NCBI GenBank assembly: GCA_012845835.1
Contig: JABAKD010000013.1
Span: forward strand, 4,586,628-4,650,627
Direction: 5' to 3'
Origin: Undaria pinnatifida
Taxonomy: Eukaryota > Sar > Phaeophyceae > Laminariales > Alariaceae
DNA: 64,000 nt
In this document: positions 11,513 through 24,527 of the stretch, one piece after another
How the letters are laid out: each line of letters starts with the position of its first letter
How positions within the stretch are numbered: the stretch's first letter is position 1
Notes under the pieces: model-generated
The model's input: the letters and a program-made list of their open reading frames with translations, nothing else
Database searches by the model: none
Told to the model about the DNA's origin: nothing
Made by a program: the position numbers and the translations under genes

Positions 11513-14087
11513 GACGACAACAACAACTCCATCTTTCGAAACGCCGGGCACGAGCCTCCTCGCAGCCAAACGACACCGCTCCGCCGAACGACTCCATCTC
11601 TAAACCGGATTGAGACTCAGCCTATCAGTCTCGTACTGACATTCGTCTTCAACGGAGCGGCTATGCGTCGAGTCGGGGGACGGATCCACTCGAGGTGGGG
11701 CTGCGTCACATCCAAGAACAGCTGGGAGAGCGATGACACAACATTTTATGCGGTGGGTCCAGCAAGCGGCGACGTGAGCAACACCGCGATGGCAGCATGA
11801 CCCCTCACGGAGCATGTATGTGTGGATTGAGGACGGCAAGTAACTCTACTTATGTAGCGTCTTTTTTCATGCGCCCGTGCGGCTCGCTACTGCTGGGGGT
11901 ATGTTTTAAACGTACTACTGGACAACAATTTTCGAGTTGAAGAACAAGCATACAACCTCCAACATTTTCCAAGTATATTCTGCTCAGCACAGCGTGAAGT
12001 AGGACCTGGAGACAGACACTGTACCTGCGCATGTGTGTCGAACTCCTGCTTTGGTGTGGCTGATGAAGAGCAATAAACGGTCTTAGACCGGAAAGCGCCA
12101 TGTCCACTCGAGGCATTATTCGACATACCAAGTTCCGCACAATCAAGGGCCCAATACCACCTGGTACCAAGCTGTACGTTATACCTCTATCCCGTTGAAC
12201 TCTGGGCACACATCGGTTCTTCTTCTCAACCTTGCCAAGAGACGATATATCCTTCGAGGCAAACAGCGTGAACTAGGGGGTCTGGAGAAAGACGCTGTAC
12301 CTGCGCCCGTGTGGCGAACTACCGCTTGGTTGGGGGTGTCGAAGAGCACTACAGCAGCCTTAGACTGGAAACCGCCATTTCCACTGCAAGAAATTTTCAA
12401 CATATCAAGCGCCGGACGATGCAGGGCAGAACACCACCTGGCACCAGGCTGTACGCTATACCTCTAGTGTCATGAACTCTGGGCACACAACCGTTCTTAT
12501 TCTCAACCTCGCCAAGCGACAAGTGGTTTTTCTGAGCGCTCAGCGTGAAGTAGGGCCTGGAGGCAGACTTCCTATCTGCGCCCGTGTGTCGAACTATACC
12601 GCTTTGTTGACGGTGTTGACAGGCATTGCATCAGCCTTGGACTGGAATGCGCTTTTTTGACTCCAGGCATTACTCATTACCATACCAAGCGCCGCACGTT
12701 GCAGGGCCGAATACAACCTGGAACCAGGATGCATGTTATACCTAGCGATTCCCATGAATTCTGGGCACATCTCCGCTCTTCTCCTCAACCTCACCAAGAG
12801 GTGCATTCGTGGGGGTCTTGGCTTGGCGCGTGACTGTATGCCGTATGCGACAATTTTTGAACCCCCTACAAAGTGTGGAATTTCCCAGAAATATTGCCTG
12901 CTGTCTCAGCGCTGCCTTCGCTCGACCTCTGTCCGGTCATGGCTAGGTGTGCGGTTCGTCGTCGACACGCATGCTACGATATAGGTAAGAGCAGTTTCCG
13001 TCTGAAATGTTTTCTTGTCAAATGACGGGGCTCCTTAATTAACCCAAAATCGTCGGGATTTTTTTTTTTTTTTGCATGGTTCCCGTTGTGTGCCTAGGCC
13101 TCGAGATTGTTCATCCGATAGATAGATGGTGGATTCTGATCCAAAGATCAGTTTTCGGGGGAGGTCTTAAGCTCCTCCCGAATAAAGGAATCCCAGAAAT
13201 AAAGTGGCTGCAACTCTATAGAAGCACGCGTCGGCGGGGGCAGATGCGGACGAGCTGCGCCTACTATACTGAGCACGAGTGATATGTACATCAACCTTCG
13301 CGCCTACGGGGGGTAAGCCTGGAGTTCGTGAGCACCAAGGACATTTTTTAGTTTGATGTGTGGGTACCGTGGTGTAGGTGGAATTTGTCATCAAGATTTC
13401 ACGTCATCGCCACCCCATGTTCGTGCATCCGGCACGCCGGTAATCTGGCTTCAAATCGTCGAAGCTCAATTTTAGGTCGTTTGGTTGCGGCATGGACGGT
13501 GATTTCACACCTCGTTTCACCGGCCAAGTCTTTATCGAAACAGAATTTCGCTGGAGAATGATATAGTCGAGATGACATCGATCCCATCAGATATTTAGTG
13601 CGCACAAACACAATGCTTCCTTTAATTCACTACTCGCAACAATGCAATATCAACCGGCCGCGATTACGCGTTATCTGCAGCAGTTTCAGCACCACCTTCT
13701 AATGCCCCACACTAGCACAAAGATACATGATCCGCGTGCCGAACCCGTACTCTCGCTAACTCATGATTGCTTCCCACCCTCAGGTACAGCGTGTACACGT
13801 ACGAAGGCCCTGATGGCCCGTGACAGTGATGGATTCCAGCCAGCCGCAGGACAACATTATCTCGGCCAACATCACGATCGGTGGTCTAGAGAGCATTAAG
13901 ACAGGATCAGCCTTCGGCGCCCAGTGCGTCGACAACACGTTCGAGGACCGCACGAACGAAGGTCCGCTTCCAGGACAGCTCGGAAACCGTAACGTTTCGC
14001 ACCGCGGGCCTGCACGATGCTGAGCAAAGGATCACCGACGGAGCTTGCTTTGACGGCGAATCGGGGACTATGATTTTATCCCTTTGA
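11513..14087 (+). pseudogene. Broken mannuronan C-5-epimerase copy lacking the catalytic exons
   Basis: Three parts match the intact gene: exon 1 at 11513-11840, exon 2 at 13217-13339 and the last exon at 13784-14087. Exon 1 has TGA where the intact gene has a Cys codon after KPD, plus frameshifts. Exon 2 has a three-base insertion and has lost its GT donor. The last exon starts after a good acceptor (CCTCAG) but has two frameshifts and ends LSL plus stop. Exons 3-6, including the one with YGFDPHD, are absent. The last exon is clearly a different paralog (ESIKTGSAFGAQCVDNTFED versus ESIKLVSADYTRFSLNTFDD), so this is an old duplicate, not a recent copy of the 28-34 kb gene. Confidence 0.82.
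11900..12815. repeat. Diverged 278-bp tandem repeat, about 3.3 units
   Basis: Unit starts at the motif KYTATACCT at 12178, 12456 and 12735 (periods 278 and 279), with an earlier, more diverged unit from about 11900. Each unit has AACTCTGGGCACAC, a Cys-Arg-rich reading on the minus strand and MNSGHT on the plus strand, all short frames. It lies between pseudo-exons 1 and 2 of the broken epimerase. Confidence 0.8.
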
Positions 14088-15261
14088 GCTTGCTATTTCT
14101 GAAAGCTCAGAATAAGCATTCGATTGGAGTGATATACTTCCACCCCTATTCTTATGTGGACTACTTCACCGTTATTTGAAGGTGCCGCTGTGTTCATCTA
14201 GATCTTCTCTCGGGGGTTGCTCGTGGATGCAGTGAACGTGTTGTTCATCCCATCTATGCCGGGGTTGATAGAGTCGCGTTGGATATACGTTGTACACATC
14301 GTTTTTCTTTGTTCATGGATAGCGGCACGTTGGATCCATGCTGGAGTTGATAGCGGCACGTTGGAGTTGTACGCTGTATACATCGTTTCGAAATGTAGCA
14401 TATTATCATTTCAGATAATGCCACCCGGTCATTGTGCTGGCGGGGGTCCGAGCCTACGTTCCGTCGCCAAATCGACCTGGCAAAATCCGTGTCAAAGCAC
14501 TGAAGGAGGTTGGTTTGTTATGTCCGAACCGTGTTGGTGCTTGAACACGCTCTGTGGCCGTGCTTCAAAGTATGCAGTGTTGTATATGGAGGGTTCTACG
14601 TAGATGGGGCGCAGTACGGGTCTGAGGGCTACCAGTATTGATGTGCGAATACATCGTCGAGATTCAAACGCCTTTTTTTTTGGAAACCCGGGAAGACAGA
14701 GTCGAACCGAAATTTGCATGTGACGTGTCATACAGACCGTGTACTGCTAGTACTGTATGGGTAATGTAGCACGTACAAGTAATGAGGGAGCTACAGCGCA
14801 GAGGAAAGACAGAAATTTCGAAGGCTGTCATGAACGCACTGTGCGACCGGTCCATGGTCGAGCGGTAGTCGAGCTTGTGTAGGGGAGTACGTGGGCCGGA
14901 ATATCTATCGCCACGCTCCTCCCGGAATGTCCAAAATGGAAATCAATTCCCCGGGCGTCAGGATTTCTGTACGAATCGAGTTGTTTTCTCTAACTGTGTG
15001 TAAGTCTTGGGTTTAGCATCCCTCGGCTCTTGAAACGACGAGTGGGGCCCTCGAAAACAAATCGTGCTCCCCTGGCTTGTTGTTTGCAAAATATGTTTCG
15101 TAATTGTTTCACCCACTGTGGCCGAATAAAGACTAGCGTTGCACGATTGTTTCTCCCGATCGTCTACATCGTATAGTATTTAGCGTTAGTTTCGAGACCG
15201 AACGGGATGGCGTGGGCTGTTCGCATAGCTGGACATGTGCACTTGCATATGCCGAAGGGGG

Positions 15262-15325
15262 ACCTGGAAAAGGAAAATGGGATTCGTGAAGGAAAAGGAA
15301 AATGGGATTCGTGAAGATTCGTGAA
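15262..15325 (+). repeat. Two-unit 25-bp repeat
   Basis: GGAAAAGGAAAATGGGATTC twice, followed by a partial GATTCGTGAA. Confidence 0.85.
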
Positions 15326-15584
15326 TAAGGCGCCCTCCGTTGGAAGCAAAACAAGGAGCCAGGCCCAACCCCGTCCCGGGAATTCGAATGTGCCTGCTGT
15401 AAATATGAGTCGAACCATATGCTGGTTGTTTTACTACTAGAGCTAGCTTTGGCTTCCCCTGCACCAAATATTTTTTATGGAGATCAAATATCTCGAGTCC
15501 TGGCCCGATCTTTGTTTGGTCGGGCGGGAGAATGTTATTCTATCGTGATGGTTTGAGTCGGAACCGGTTTTGACCCGGTCGTGC

Positions 15585-15690
15585 TGCGTGCTATGACACG
15601 GTAGAGGGGGGCCAAGACTTGAACAACGTTTTTCTCCCGGACGGGACCCACTAACGTTTTGTAAACCGAGGCGCTACCAATTGTCGTGGA
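15585..15690 (-). other. tRNA-like sequence, probably a SINE head
   Basis: On the minus strand, a box A-like AATTGGTAGCGCCTCGG and box B-like TTGTTCAAGTCTTGG lie about 60 bp apart. The acceptor stem is not paired well enough for a functional tRNA. Confidence 0.35.
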
Positions 15691-18345
15691 ATACCGATAA
15701 CGTGTAAAGGGACAGTTCAATGTGTAGTTAGGCCATGGGGACTGCCGAATGTTTTTCAGCTTCGGAATTTTATTTACTCAGAGATTTTAGACAAGGTAAA
15801 GACAGGAGCTATCTCGTTTGGAGGATGACACACGTTTGGAGACTGGTGGCTGTGGTCGCTGCTATGACCCGATGGTAGTCGATAAACGTATCGAGGACTG
15901 GCATGCAATTGTTTGGCTGACACGCGTGCGGGTTGAAGTAAAGATAATTCAAGCAGGTGTTGGGGAACTTGGTGAGGTAAGGGCAATGGAGCCGGTCCAC
16001 AAAGCATATGGCGGCACCTGGTACGTGGTATGTGTTAGGAAGATGGGCAGACACTTGGGAATTGTACATGGGTGTTCAAAAGCAGAAGACCTCTTCGCAG
16101 AACGAGGACATCGGGATATCTGCCGGTTGCTATTTGTAGCGAGAGTGATGTGTAAACGATATGGATCACCGTGTGCTCAAAGCCAGCGTGTCAACCTGAT
16201 GAGATACCCACACAACTTGCCATGCGACGCATCCCTCATGGGTGGCTGATTTTGGTACGAATACTATAAAAGCGGCAGGTACAGCAGCCCACGGGGGGGA
16301 GGGCGTCCTTGCCCAAAAGAGTGTAATTTGACGTTCTTGCTCGGCCTATGTAATACACTCCACTACACTGGAATAAACATTTTAAGGCTTGCCCAGGGGC
16401 CGCATCATAGCGACTTGCACATTCTGCGCAACAGTGGACAGAGGCGATCCCCTGCCTCCTTCATTCTATTTATATATGTAGTCGTCGACCTGCATACCTA
16501 GTGCGCATGTGTTGCCCGGCGAGCGCCACAACAGCTCCACACACAACAAAAATCTCGAAACATACCTATGTCCGAGCGAGCCGATGTAGAGAGTAAATAT
16601 GCCTACCTCTTCAAAGCTTGCAGGTTCACGGTGAGTACTTGAACGAGACCCGGCGTTGGGGAGTTGGCTATGCGATTGGATTGTTGGGAAGGAAGCCAAC
16701 ACTTAGTTTAGCCAATGGAAACTACAGGAGCATAGAGCAGCTCGTTGGGGACTACATGTACGAAGCACTAGCTGTGAACACGGGTGTGCTACTATGTAGG
16801 GGTAATACCCTCTGGCAAATGTTGCCCAAGGGTGCTTTTGTTTTTGACCTACACTCCTTTAATCGTTTAGGTGGACTGTTAGGGTTTAATTGCATTGGCC
16901 GCCTTCCTAACTCATGGGACTTTTGACTCGGTTACGCTTCAAGCCCGCTGTCGCCGCGTGGGCACCGGACGAGCGATATCTCAGCAAAATTTCGAAACGG
17001 TCGCCGCAACTGCTGCCGCATACGACCGGAACACGTCTAATAGCTGACTGTTCGCCATATTTACCAAACACGTCTGCGCTGAGCGACGAGAGCGCTGGGA
17101 TGTCGACTCATCGCGTCATCACGGAACCCCAAATATGTCGGGAACGTGCGCCGCCGTTGTCGTTGTCTTGGTCTGACGCTGTGATTGCTTCTCACGTAGA
17201 ACACATTGTTTCATATCGCCCTCTACCTCGAACGAGCCCCGCCCAACCTAGTGCAAGGTATAACAACACTACAAATTGACAGCGAACACTGTAAAAATAA
17301 TCGACGGCTCCTCGATAGTAGCTGTGGTGCATAATGCGAGTGTACATCAACGGCGGTTCTTCGTTGTGGTATGTTCGCACGTTCATCTTGCCCAGGGTAA
17401 GCCCGCAATGCTGGAACCATGTTAGCGGCTAAATGACGGTGAGGGCGTAAGTGCTATACGTAATACGGCCTGTTGCTTGCTCTTTGTATCGGGAGTGCGC
17501 CACCAACTCTACGCATGACGGTCGTGGGCAGGGGGTGAACGTACGGTGGCCAGGTGAGGCTAGATATGAGGAAAACAATATTACTCCATGCCTACATAAT
17601 TGCGGGCATGAAGATATTTCAAAACCCCGCCGTCTCGCCTTCGCTTTTCCCCGTGCGCGCGCCCCTTCCCCCCCTCTACTGAAGATCACGACTAAACCTT
17701 GAAACGCGTTGAAGTTGCGCAGTACGTCGGAGCTGTTTAGCGTCATTAGTACGAAAGCGATGTTCAATGAGTCCACACCAGACTGGACGGGGGAGCAACA
17801 ACCATACCACATATGTCGCGTTTACGCAATCTGCACAGTCGTAGCCCCCACTGGGTCAAACAGACAACGGTCAAACTCTGAAGTACGAGTAGCGTTTCGA
17901 TGTCAATGATACCCATAAGCTATGTGCCATGTATGTAGGAAACCCAGACAAAAATAGTTGCCAGAAACGCCCCTCCAAACAGGGTTTGCGCTACGTACGT
18001 CCCCCTCAATATTGTACAACATCAATCTACCACATACATGCTGCAGCTGCCGCTGGAGAGCAGATAAATTGACGAGATCCCCCGTAACGTGGTACCTTCA
18101 ATGACAGCAACAACACCCCCGCAGAGTCGTTGAACACTGTGGCCGCTGAAAGTTGAAAAGAGTACATACTTTTTCGATTGCTTGTTGAACCCAAATATCC
18201 ACGATATATTAAGGACAAAACTTTGGGGTTTTTTCTCTGTTGCACGATGACTCGGGGTTGTACCCGCCCCAGTAACCCCCCAGTTCCATTGTTTTTGTGA
18301 TATATTTAGTTCTATTATGTATGTCATTATTTGTCGACTTGAATC

Positions 18346-19397
18346 CGCAATGTAATGTGTAGATACGCGGCACCCTGAAAGAACCAAACGTACCCTTGGC
18401 AGTGAATTTCAGGGGTCACTTGCGCAAAAACCCTGCCGTAGTGAAAAAAGAGGTGCCCCCAATGGAATGTAATGTGTAGATACGAGGCACCCTGAAAGAA
18501 CCAAACGTACCCTTGGCAGTGAATTTCAGGGGTCACTTGCGCAAAAACCCTGCCGTAGTGAAAAAAGAGGTGCCCCCAATGGAATGTAATGTGTAGATAC
18601 GCGGCACCCTGAAAGAATCAAACGTACCCTTGGCAGTGAATTTCAGGGGTCACTTGCGCAAAAACCCTGCCGTAGTGAAAAAAGAGGTGCCCCCAATGGA
18701 ATGTAATGTGTAGATACGCGGCACCCTGAAAGAATCAAACGTACCCTTGGCAGTGAATTTCAGGGGTCACTTGCGCAAAAACCCTGCCGTAGTGAAAAAA
18801 GAGGTGCCCCCAATGGAATGTAATGTGTAGATACGAGGCACCCTGAAAGAACCAAACGTACCCTTGGCAGTGAATTTCAGGGGTCACTTGCGCAAAAACC
18901 CTGCCGTAGTGAAAAAAGAGGTGCCCCCAATGGAATGTAATGTGTAGATACGCGGCACCCTGAAAGAATCAAACGTACCCTTGGCAGTGAATTTCAGGGG
19001 TCACTTGCGCAAAAACCCTGCCGTAGTGAAAAAAAAGGTGCCCCCAATGGAATGTAATGTGTAGATACGCGGCACCCTGAAAGAATCAAACGTACCCTTG
19101 GCAGTGAATTTCAGGGGTCACTTGCGCAAAAACCCTGCCGTAGTGAAAAAAGAGGTGCCCCCAATGGAATGTAATGTGTAGATACGAGGCACCCTGAAAG
19201 AATCAAACGTACCCTTGGCAGTGCATTTCAGGGGTCACTTGCGCAAAAACCCTGCCGTAGTGAAAAAAGAGGTGCCCCCAATGGAATGGAATGTGTAGAT
19301 ACGCGGCACCCTGAAAGAACCAAACGTACCCTTGGCAGTGAATTTCAGGGGTCACTTGCGCAAAAACCCTGCCGTAGTGAAAAAAGAGGTGCCCCCC
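18346..19397 (+). repeat. 117-bp tandem array, nine units
   Basis: Unit starts at TGTAATGTGT in 18351, 18468, 18585, 18702, 18819, 18936, 19053 and 19170, with the ninth (GGAATGTGT) at 19287: exactly 117 bp each. Units differ at few sites: GCGG versus GAGG after GATAC, and GAACC versus GAATC. GAGG occurs in units 2, 5 and 8, a three-unit higher-order pattern. The last unit runs into a MITE-like terminus (CTACCGTCGCCTTG at 19,402). There are no spacers, so this is not a CRISPR. Confidence 0.95.
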
Positions 19398-19429
19398 TTC
19401 TACCGTCGCCTTGCCCGTCGAAACCGCGT

Positions 19430-20985
19430 ACCCCGGCCCGGGTCACCGTACATACATACATTCCCCCGTCTCGATGGTTCCCTATGGGACCCGAGGCCTC
19501 GTGTCGAAGTTTTTCGCGCGCACGGTTGCTGGGCTTGTTAATTCAGGGTTTGCCGCTCGCTTTCCTGCTGACAAAAAACGAGGGTCTACCCTTAATGACA
19601 CTATTAACAACGACTCGTTTACCACGGTAGGGTTCGCACGTTTTGGGTCAAAAAGGCCCTGTCCGATTGAGCTTCTCGCGTGAGGAACTACCGGTTAGAC
19701 ATTTTATTAAAGCAATCTGACCAGTGCATATTTTTGTAGGACTACGGACCATGGCATAGAAGCCAAGGGTCGGGTTGTTCGAGGGAATCATGCCTTCGAA
19801 GTAATTTTTTCGAATGAGATATCGAGCTCCTCATATAACGACCTCAGGGACCGATCGATCATGCTGCAACCCTACCGTGGGATGGCTCTAAGGTGACATC
19901 ATCAATATAAAATGTTTCAACGCAGATTATGGCCACTGTTCTTCAATGCAAAAACCGCTTCTTTCACCGTCTTGCCGTTCGCCATGGGAGAGTTATCACC
20001 AGCCCCGAGAAGCGCTTGGCCGGTGCATGCGAGAGGGGAACTACAGGGCACCTGGTACGTACGTCTGAAACGCGACAAACGCTTGAAACAGTTACTCTTA
20101 GAAGGGTGTGTGTGCTTCGGACGCTACGAACCACTTGATGGATTAGCTAGAAATAATGCTATTATTAGTAGAAACACTACCAATACTGCCGTAGGAACGC
20201 TTTCGCGAAGGTAAGAAGCTTCAACTCCATGCCTCTCGTCCGCGGAATCCGGGTCGGTGTGAGCATCTGTGAAAAAGGAAATGAACGTCTTCCTCCCCAC
20301 GACAACTTTTCATCTACCCGGATAGGCATCAAGCCCGGATTTCAAAGTGTAACCAACATACATAGTGGTGTATGCGATGGCGATTCTCTATATTGGTGAA
20401 GGCATGTGGCCTGCACCGGCATGTATGTACGTGTATGTGGGATAGGTCGTAGGAATAGAATAACTCGGCCAGAATAGAAGATGGTGAATACGAGTATGCC
20501 TAGGAACGGAATGTTGAAGCTTCTTCGGCCACGCTTTATGGAAGCTTCTTCGGCCATGCTTTACTGAAGTCCTGGTGTTGGCCTTGGATTTCCTCCCATG
20601 TATATCTAGCCCACCGCTGGTATGTGCATTACATCATACATATACGGTGCTTAAATATGTTTCTTCGAGGAGTACTAAAGAGGACGTTCGCGTCAGATGG
20701 TCTGTTGTTGCCCAAACTCCGTTTTATCTTCAAGACGTTCCGAGGAAGTCCCCTTGCCAGTTCCCCTGCACTATATTACACATAGTGTACCAGGCAGCAC
20801 ATGTTATGTATTGTAAAAACTGTCATATACCGCTGCTGTCGGAGTTCGTTCTCGGATTTATTAAGGAACAAAATTCCATCTGATCTGCAATGTCAAAGAC
20901 ATGATGTCCTATTACAGCAGCAAAGCAGCAGTAGCTACCGGTATGAACATTCACGCGCCCTCCTTCCCCCGTCGCGCCCCGCCAA
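19430..20985. other. No recognisable gene
   Basis: A 90-codon frame ends at 19683 without known features. A 26-bp duplication (GAAGCTTCTTCGGCCA) lies at 20515-20565. Nothing else identified. Confidence 0.5.
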
Positions 20986-20989
20986 GAAA

Positions 20990-22460
20990 TAAATCCGCCG
21001 GAGAACGTGACCCGATAGATTGCGCGCCCTCTTTACCTTGCGAGCCATCGACGAAGTAGCTTCACCTCCTTAACACGCTTTTCAAGTTCTAATTAGGATC
21101 ACCCGCCTTTTTTCCCCGCCCTCCCCCGCGATTGCCTAGACCTCAAACTACGCGTGCAGTGAGCTCTTCTGTCATGCGACCTAAAAAAGATGGAACCCCC
21201 CCCCCCCCTCCACCTAGAGTCCATGTGTGCAGTAATCTCGTGCGAAGAGTATATATACTCTATGCATATATAATATATATATGCGACCTCAAGAAAATGA
21301 CCTCGCCCCCCGCCCCCCACACCTTCGTTATAACCCCGCCCTCTCCTCACCGGTCATACGACCGCAGGGGACATACTTCGAAGAATTCTAAGTCATGATA
21401 AACTGAGTCGCATTCCAAAGCCGTCAGATTGTGCAACCAAGTAAAACAGGCGATTTTTCCCATGTTTTCCGTGACACCCGATTGATTAACATGTATACCC
21501 CTGTTGACCTTGGTACAGGTTAGTACCGGTCGCCCAGGTGGCGTGTCAGGTTACCCTCGAGCCTGGCAAAACAGGTCAGTTTCGTGTGTTCGAATCCCTC
21601 TGGGTGCATATTCACTCGTATATATTCGCGAGAACTTTTCCTTGCGCAGAAATTGAATTGCACGGAAAGCGCTAGAAGAGCCTGAGTCAGCAACACTCGA
21701 TGAAAACTCGACGAGCAGCGGCATTGCTGAACCCTATGCGCAAAAAAAAATGAAGGCGGGAACCGGTTGGGAAGAAAGGACGACATCTTACTTACTTGTG
21801 ACCACGGCTTGTCCAGATGCTGGAAAGTATATGCGTGTGAAGGAAGAAAAAAGTTTAATGGGGGGAGTCGTCGTCCTGACATCCTTGTTGAGGGCGACAC
21901 GCACCCAGTGAGTGCGCGATCGGAGTTACTGTACTATTTACTAGTTTCACACACAGCTTGCAGAGATGAGTTTTGTCGAAATCTCCCAAGTTCTACGATC
22001 TCACTAAATCTCACAGCTGCTGTAGTCAATGCATTGCAATTTTAATAACACATGCAAAGCATGTATAGACTATCTGGTTAGCATCAGGCCTGGCCTGGAC
22101 CTCCGCTGGCCTGCTACATATACAGGGAGTATACAAGAACTTGCGTACAAACCCGGTAGGCCCACATAGCCCACTCCAAACAAAGCTGAACCACACCATA
22201 ACACTTACTCATTGTTTCATACATACTGAATCTCACAGGTGTCTGGTTCTGTCCCCCTCTTTGCCGGTTACACAGTTTCCGTGCGCAGAACAAAGCTGAA
22301 CGTTTTAGTCTTGTTGACCCAGGGGTATTAGCAGGGGAGTAACCGACCTGTGTCCTTCACGAGGGCAAACACCCCGTAACACGCGCGATGGGAGTATGAC
22401 ATGCAGCTTGCAAAGCTGAGTAAGGATCTAAATATCATTTTGCGTCGATCTCACAGCTGA
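20990..22460 (+). repeat. R1 copies, diverged, split by a SINE
   Basis: The R1 5' module (ATTGCCTAGACCTCAAACTA) is near 21130 and the 3' module starts at 21340. It is interrupted at 21526-21856 by a SINE and resumes to 22025. A second diverged 3' module lies at 22230-22460. The interval also holds an AT-rich (TA)n patch near 21265. Confidence 0.72.
21526..21856 (+). mobile_element. tRNA-derived SINE, full-length, nested in R1
   Basis: The head has Pol III box A-like (GGTGGCGTGTCAGGTTA) and box B (GTGTTCGAATCCC). The body has TCGCGAGAACTTTTCC, GCAACACTCGATGAAAA and GACCACGGCTTGTCCAGA, ending in an A-rich tail. R1 sequence stops at its left edge and resumes at its right edge, so it inserted into R1. 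Confidence 0.82.
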
Positions 22461-22762
22461 TTGATTTCAGAAGTGGATAATTTTCTGACGATATTTTTTT
22501 CAAGTATTAGACTATAATATATGGTGTCTACAACAGCAGGTCAGCAGCAGCAGTAGTACTTCGTTCGGCGGCTATGACAGATATTTTGCTAGGAATACGG
22601 CGATATACTTTTTTCGGTGGGGCTTGCCTCGTCGCAGCACCACAACTGGGTCATTCCCGTGAGAGTTCGCTGGAAACATCTGACAGACTGGGAGGAGAGC
22701 TATGGGGAAGGTCCTTCTGTGAAGAGAAAATCAGGGCATCCACGTAGAGACTCGTTTTTGGA

Positions 22763-22809
<47 letters not shown>

Positions 22810-22830
22810 CACTACTTCTACTACTACTAG

Positions 22831-22902
<72 letters not shown>

Positions 22903-22936
22903 CACTACTACTAATACTACGACTACTAGACTACTA
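22763..22936 (+). repeat. Interrupted (CTA)n microsatellite
   Basis: CTA repeats with occasional CCA, TCT and AGT interruptions, about 175 bp. Confidence 0.92.
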
Positions 22937-23345
22937 CTACTCCTGTAGGTAGGAAAGAGAGGATCTATTTTTGATGCAAGCACAGCAGTACTCTGGATAC
23001 AGAAAAAAGATCTGGTTTTCCAGCAATCTTGACATACGTGGGCCATAGATCTTGTCTCCCTATCTATATCTATCTAGGATGAGGCATCGGCGCGGACACC
23101 GGGCGTGCCGGGTTTTTGAACGCGTGGAACGAAAAGTTCATGTGCGAAGAACCTCCTCTCGCGCCTTTTTTCACCTGTTGTTTCGTAACGAAGGTAGAAA
23201 AATGGCAATCTCTGTATTTTCTGTTCGGATGCGATGAGCGACGACGCCCAAGTTTCGCAAGGCCGGGAGTTACCGGGAGTCATGGGAGACTTTTTACTGT
23301 TTAAACAGTACTATTTTCTGCGGTGCGTAATGAATAGGAATAGAG

Positions 23346-23671
23346 CCGGTCGCCCTGGTGGCGTATCAGGTTATCCTCGAGCCCATCATAGGTCAGCTTC
23401 GTGCGTTCGAATCGCCCGGAGTGCCCACTTGTATAAATTCGTGGGGGACTTTTTCTTGTGCCCAAATTGACTTGCGGAAACGAGAGAGCGTTTGAGTTAG
23501 CAACAATCGATGAAAAATCGACTCGAGCAGTGGGATTGTTGAACCCTACAGACTAAAGGCGAAAAAAAAATGAAGGGAAGAACTGGGGGGGAATTTAGAC
23601 GACACCTGTGATCACGGCTTGTCCAGGAGCTGGAATAAAGTAGCTATAGATGGATGTGCAAAAAAAAAAGG
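23346..23671 (+). mobile_element. tRNA-derived SINE, full-length
   Basis: Same head, body and A tail (ten A at 23660-23669) as the 21.5-kb copy, about 326 bp. Box B reads GCGTTCGAATCGC. Possible imperfect flanking duplication AGGAATAGAG/AGGATTAAAA. Confidence 0.82.
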
Positions 23672-24527
23672 ATTAAAACTTGTCTGTAGCCAACCCCAAA
23701 TCGAACACGATGTATCCTACGCTTACCCCCCCCCCCCCGCGCGCTCGCGAACGATTTTTTCGCCGCGAATGTTCTTGGTTCTGGGTGTCCGTATAGCGCT
23801 AAACACGCTCTACTACTGTAGTCTATATGTGTGTACTACTTCTCTATACGTACTCTCGTACACAGATAGTTGAGCATGCACCTGGTATTACGCCGGCGCC
23901 GAAAATGATGTTAGCATGCCTGCCTTCAACGCTTCTCGTTCAATTTGTTTTTCTACGGTACAGTAACAGAGTTTTCGGAAAAATATAACGGAGCCTAAAA
24001 TGAGAACCAAGCGTTATCTCCAGAACCATGTGGCGTATCAGAGAACCAGAATGATCCTGCGAAACCCCTTGGGCAGCCCTGTGAGAGGAGCTCGTCAGAA
24101 CGGTCATGCTCCATCTCGTGCCTTCGGGTGGGCGCCAAAAGCGATACAGGAACCTTTCACCCAGGTTCACACCGTCACCCCAATACCCCCCGTATTATCA
24201 AGCCCTGGGCGACAAGTAGGTCCCGCTGATCCCACATACGTAAGATGTTGTTAAACGCGGTGTTTTTGCCATGACATTGACAAACTTTCATAAATAATCA
24301 CCAGGGTCAGGACATACGAGGCGCGAGGTACTACTTCATACTCCGTGCCGGGCAGCAGTCCCCGGTACCGGTGGGGAACCTGTGCTTCCTGAGCACCGGC
24401 ACCAGTGGGGTACCTGGTATTCCGGTTGTGTCGTGTCTTGCGTTTTGTTCCTCCTTGCTCCTCTTCTTCCTGTTACGCATAATATTTTGCTAAAAAATAT
24501 GTTTTTTTTAGTTGTATATATTATTTT

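Larger units (their letters stand above)
14090..18345. other. No recognisable gene
   Basis: The longest frame is 15818-16249 on + (143 codons, no known family, overlapped by antisense frames). Small internal repeats occur at 14262-14400 (GATAGCGGCACGTTGGA) and 15262. A tRNA-like relic is at 15585-15690. No convincing exon. Confidence 0.55.

Noticed and set aside
15818-16249. 143-codon frame on +
   Set aside because: Overlapped by antisense frames of similar length and without known features; kept only as a note in the gap entry.
18346-19397. CRISPR-like direct repeats
   Set aside because: 117-bp units are contiguous with no spacers, in a eukaryotic context; this is a satellite array.
22617-23046. 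Poly-Leu and poly-Val frames
   Set aside because: Translation of the CTA microsatellite on both strands.
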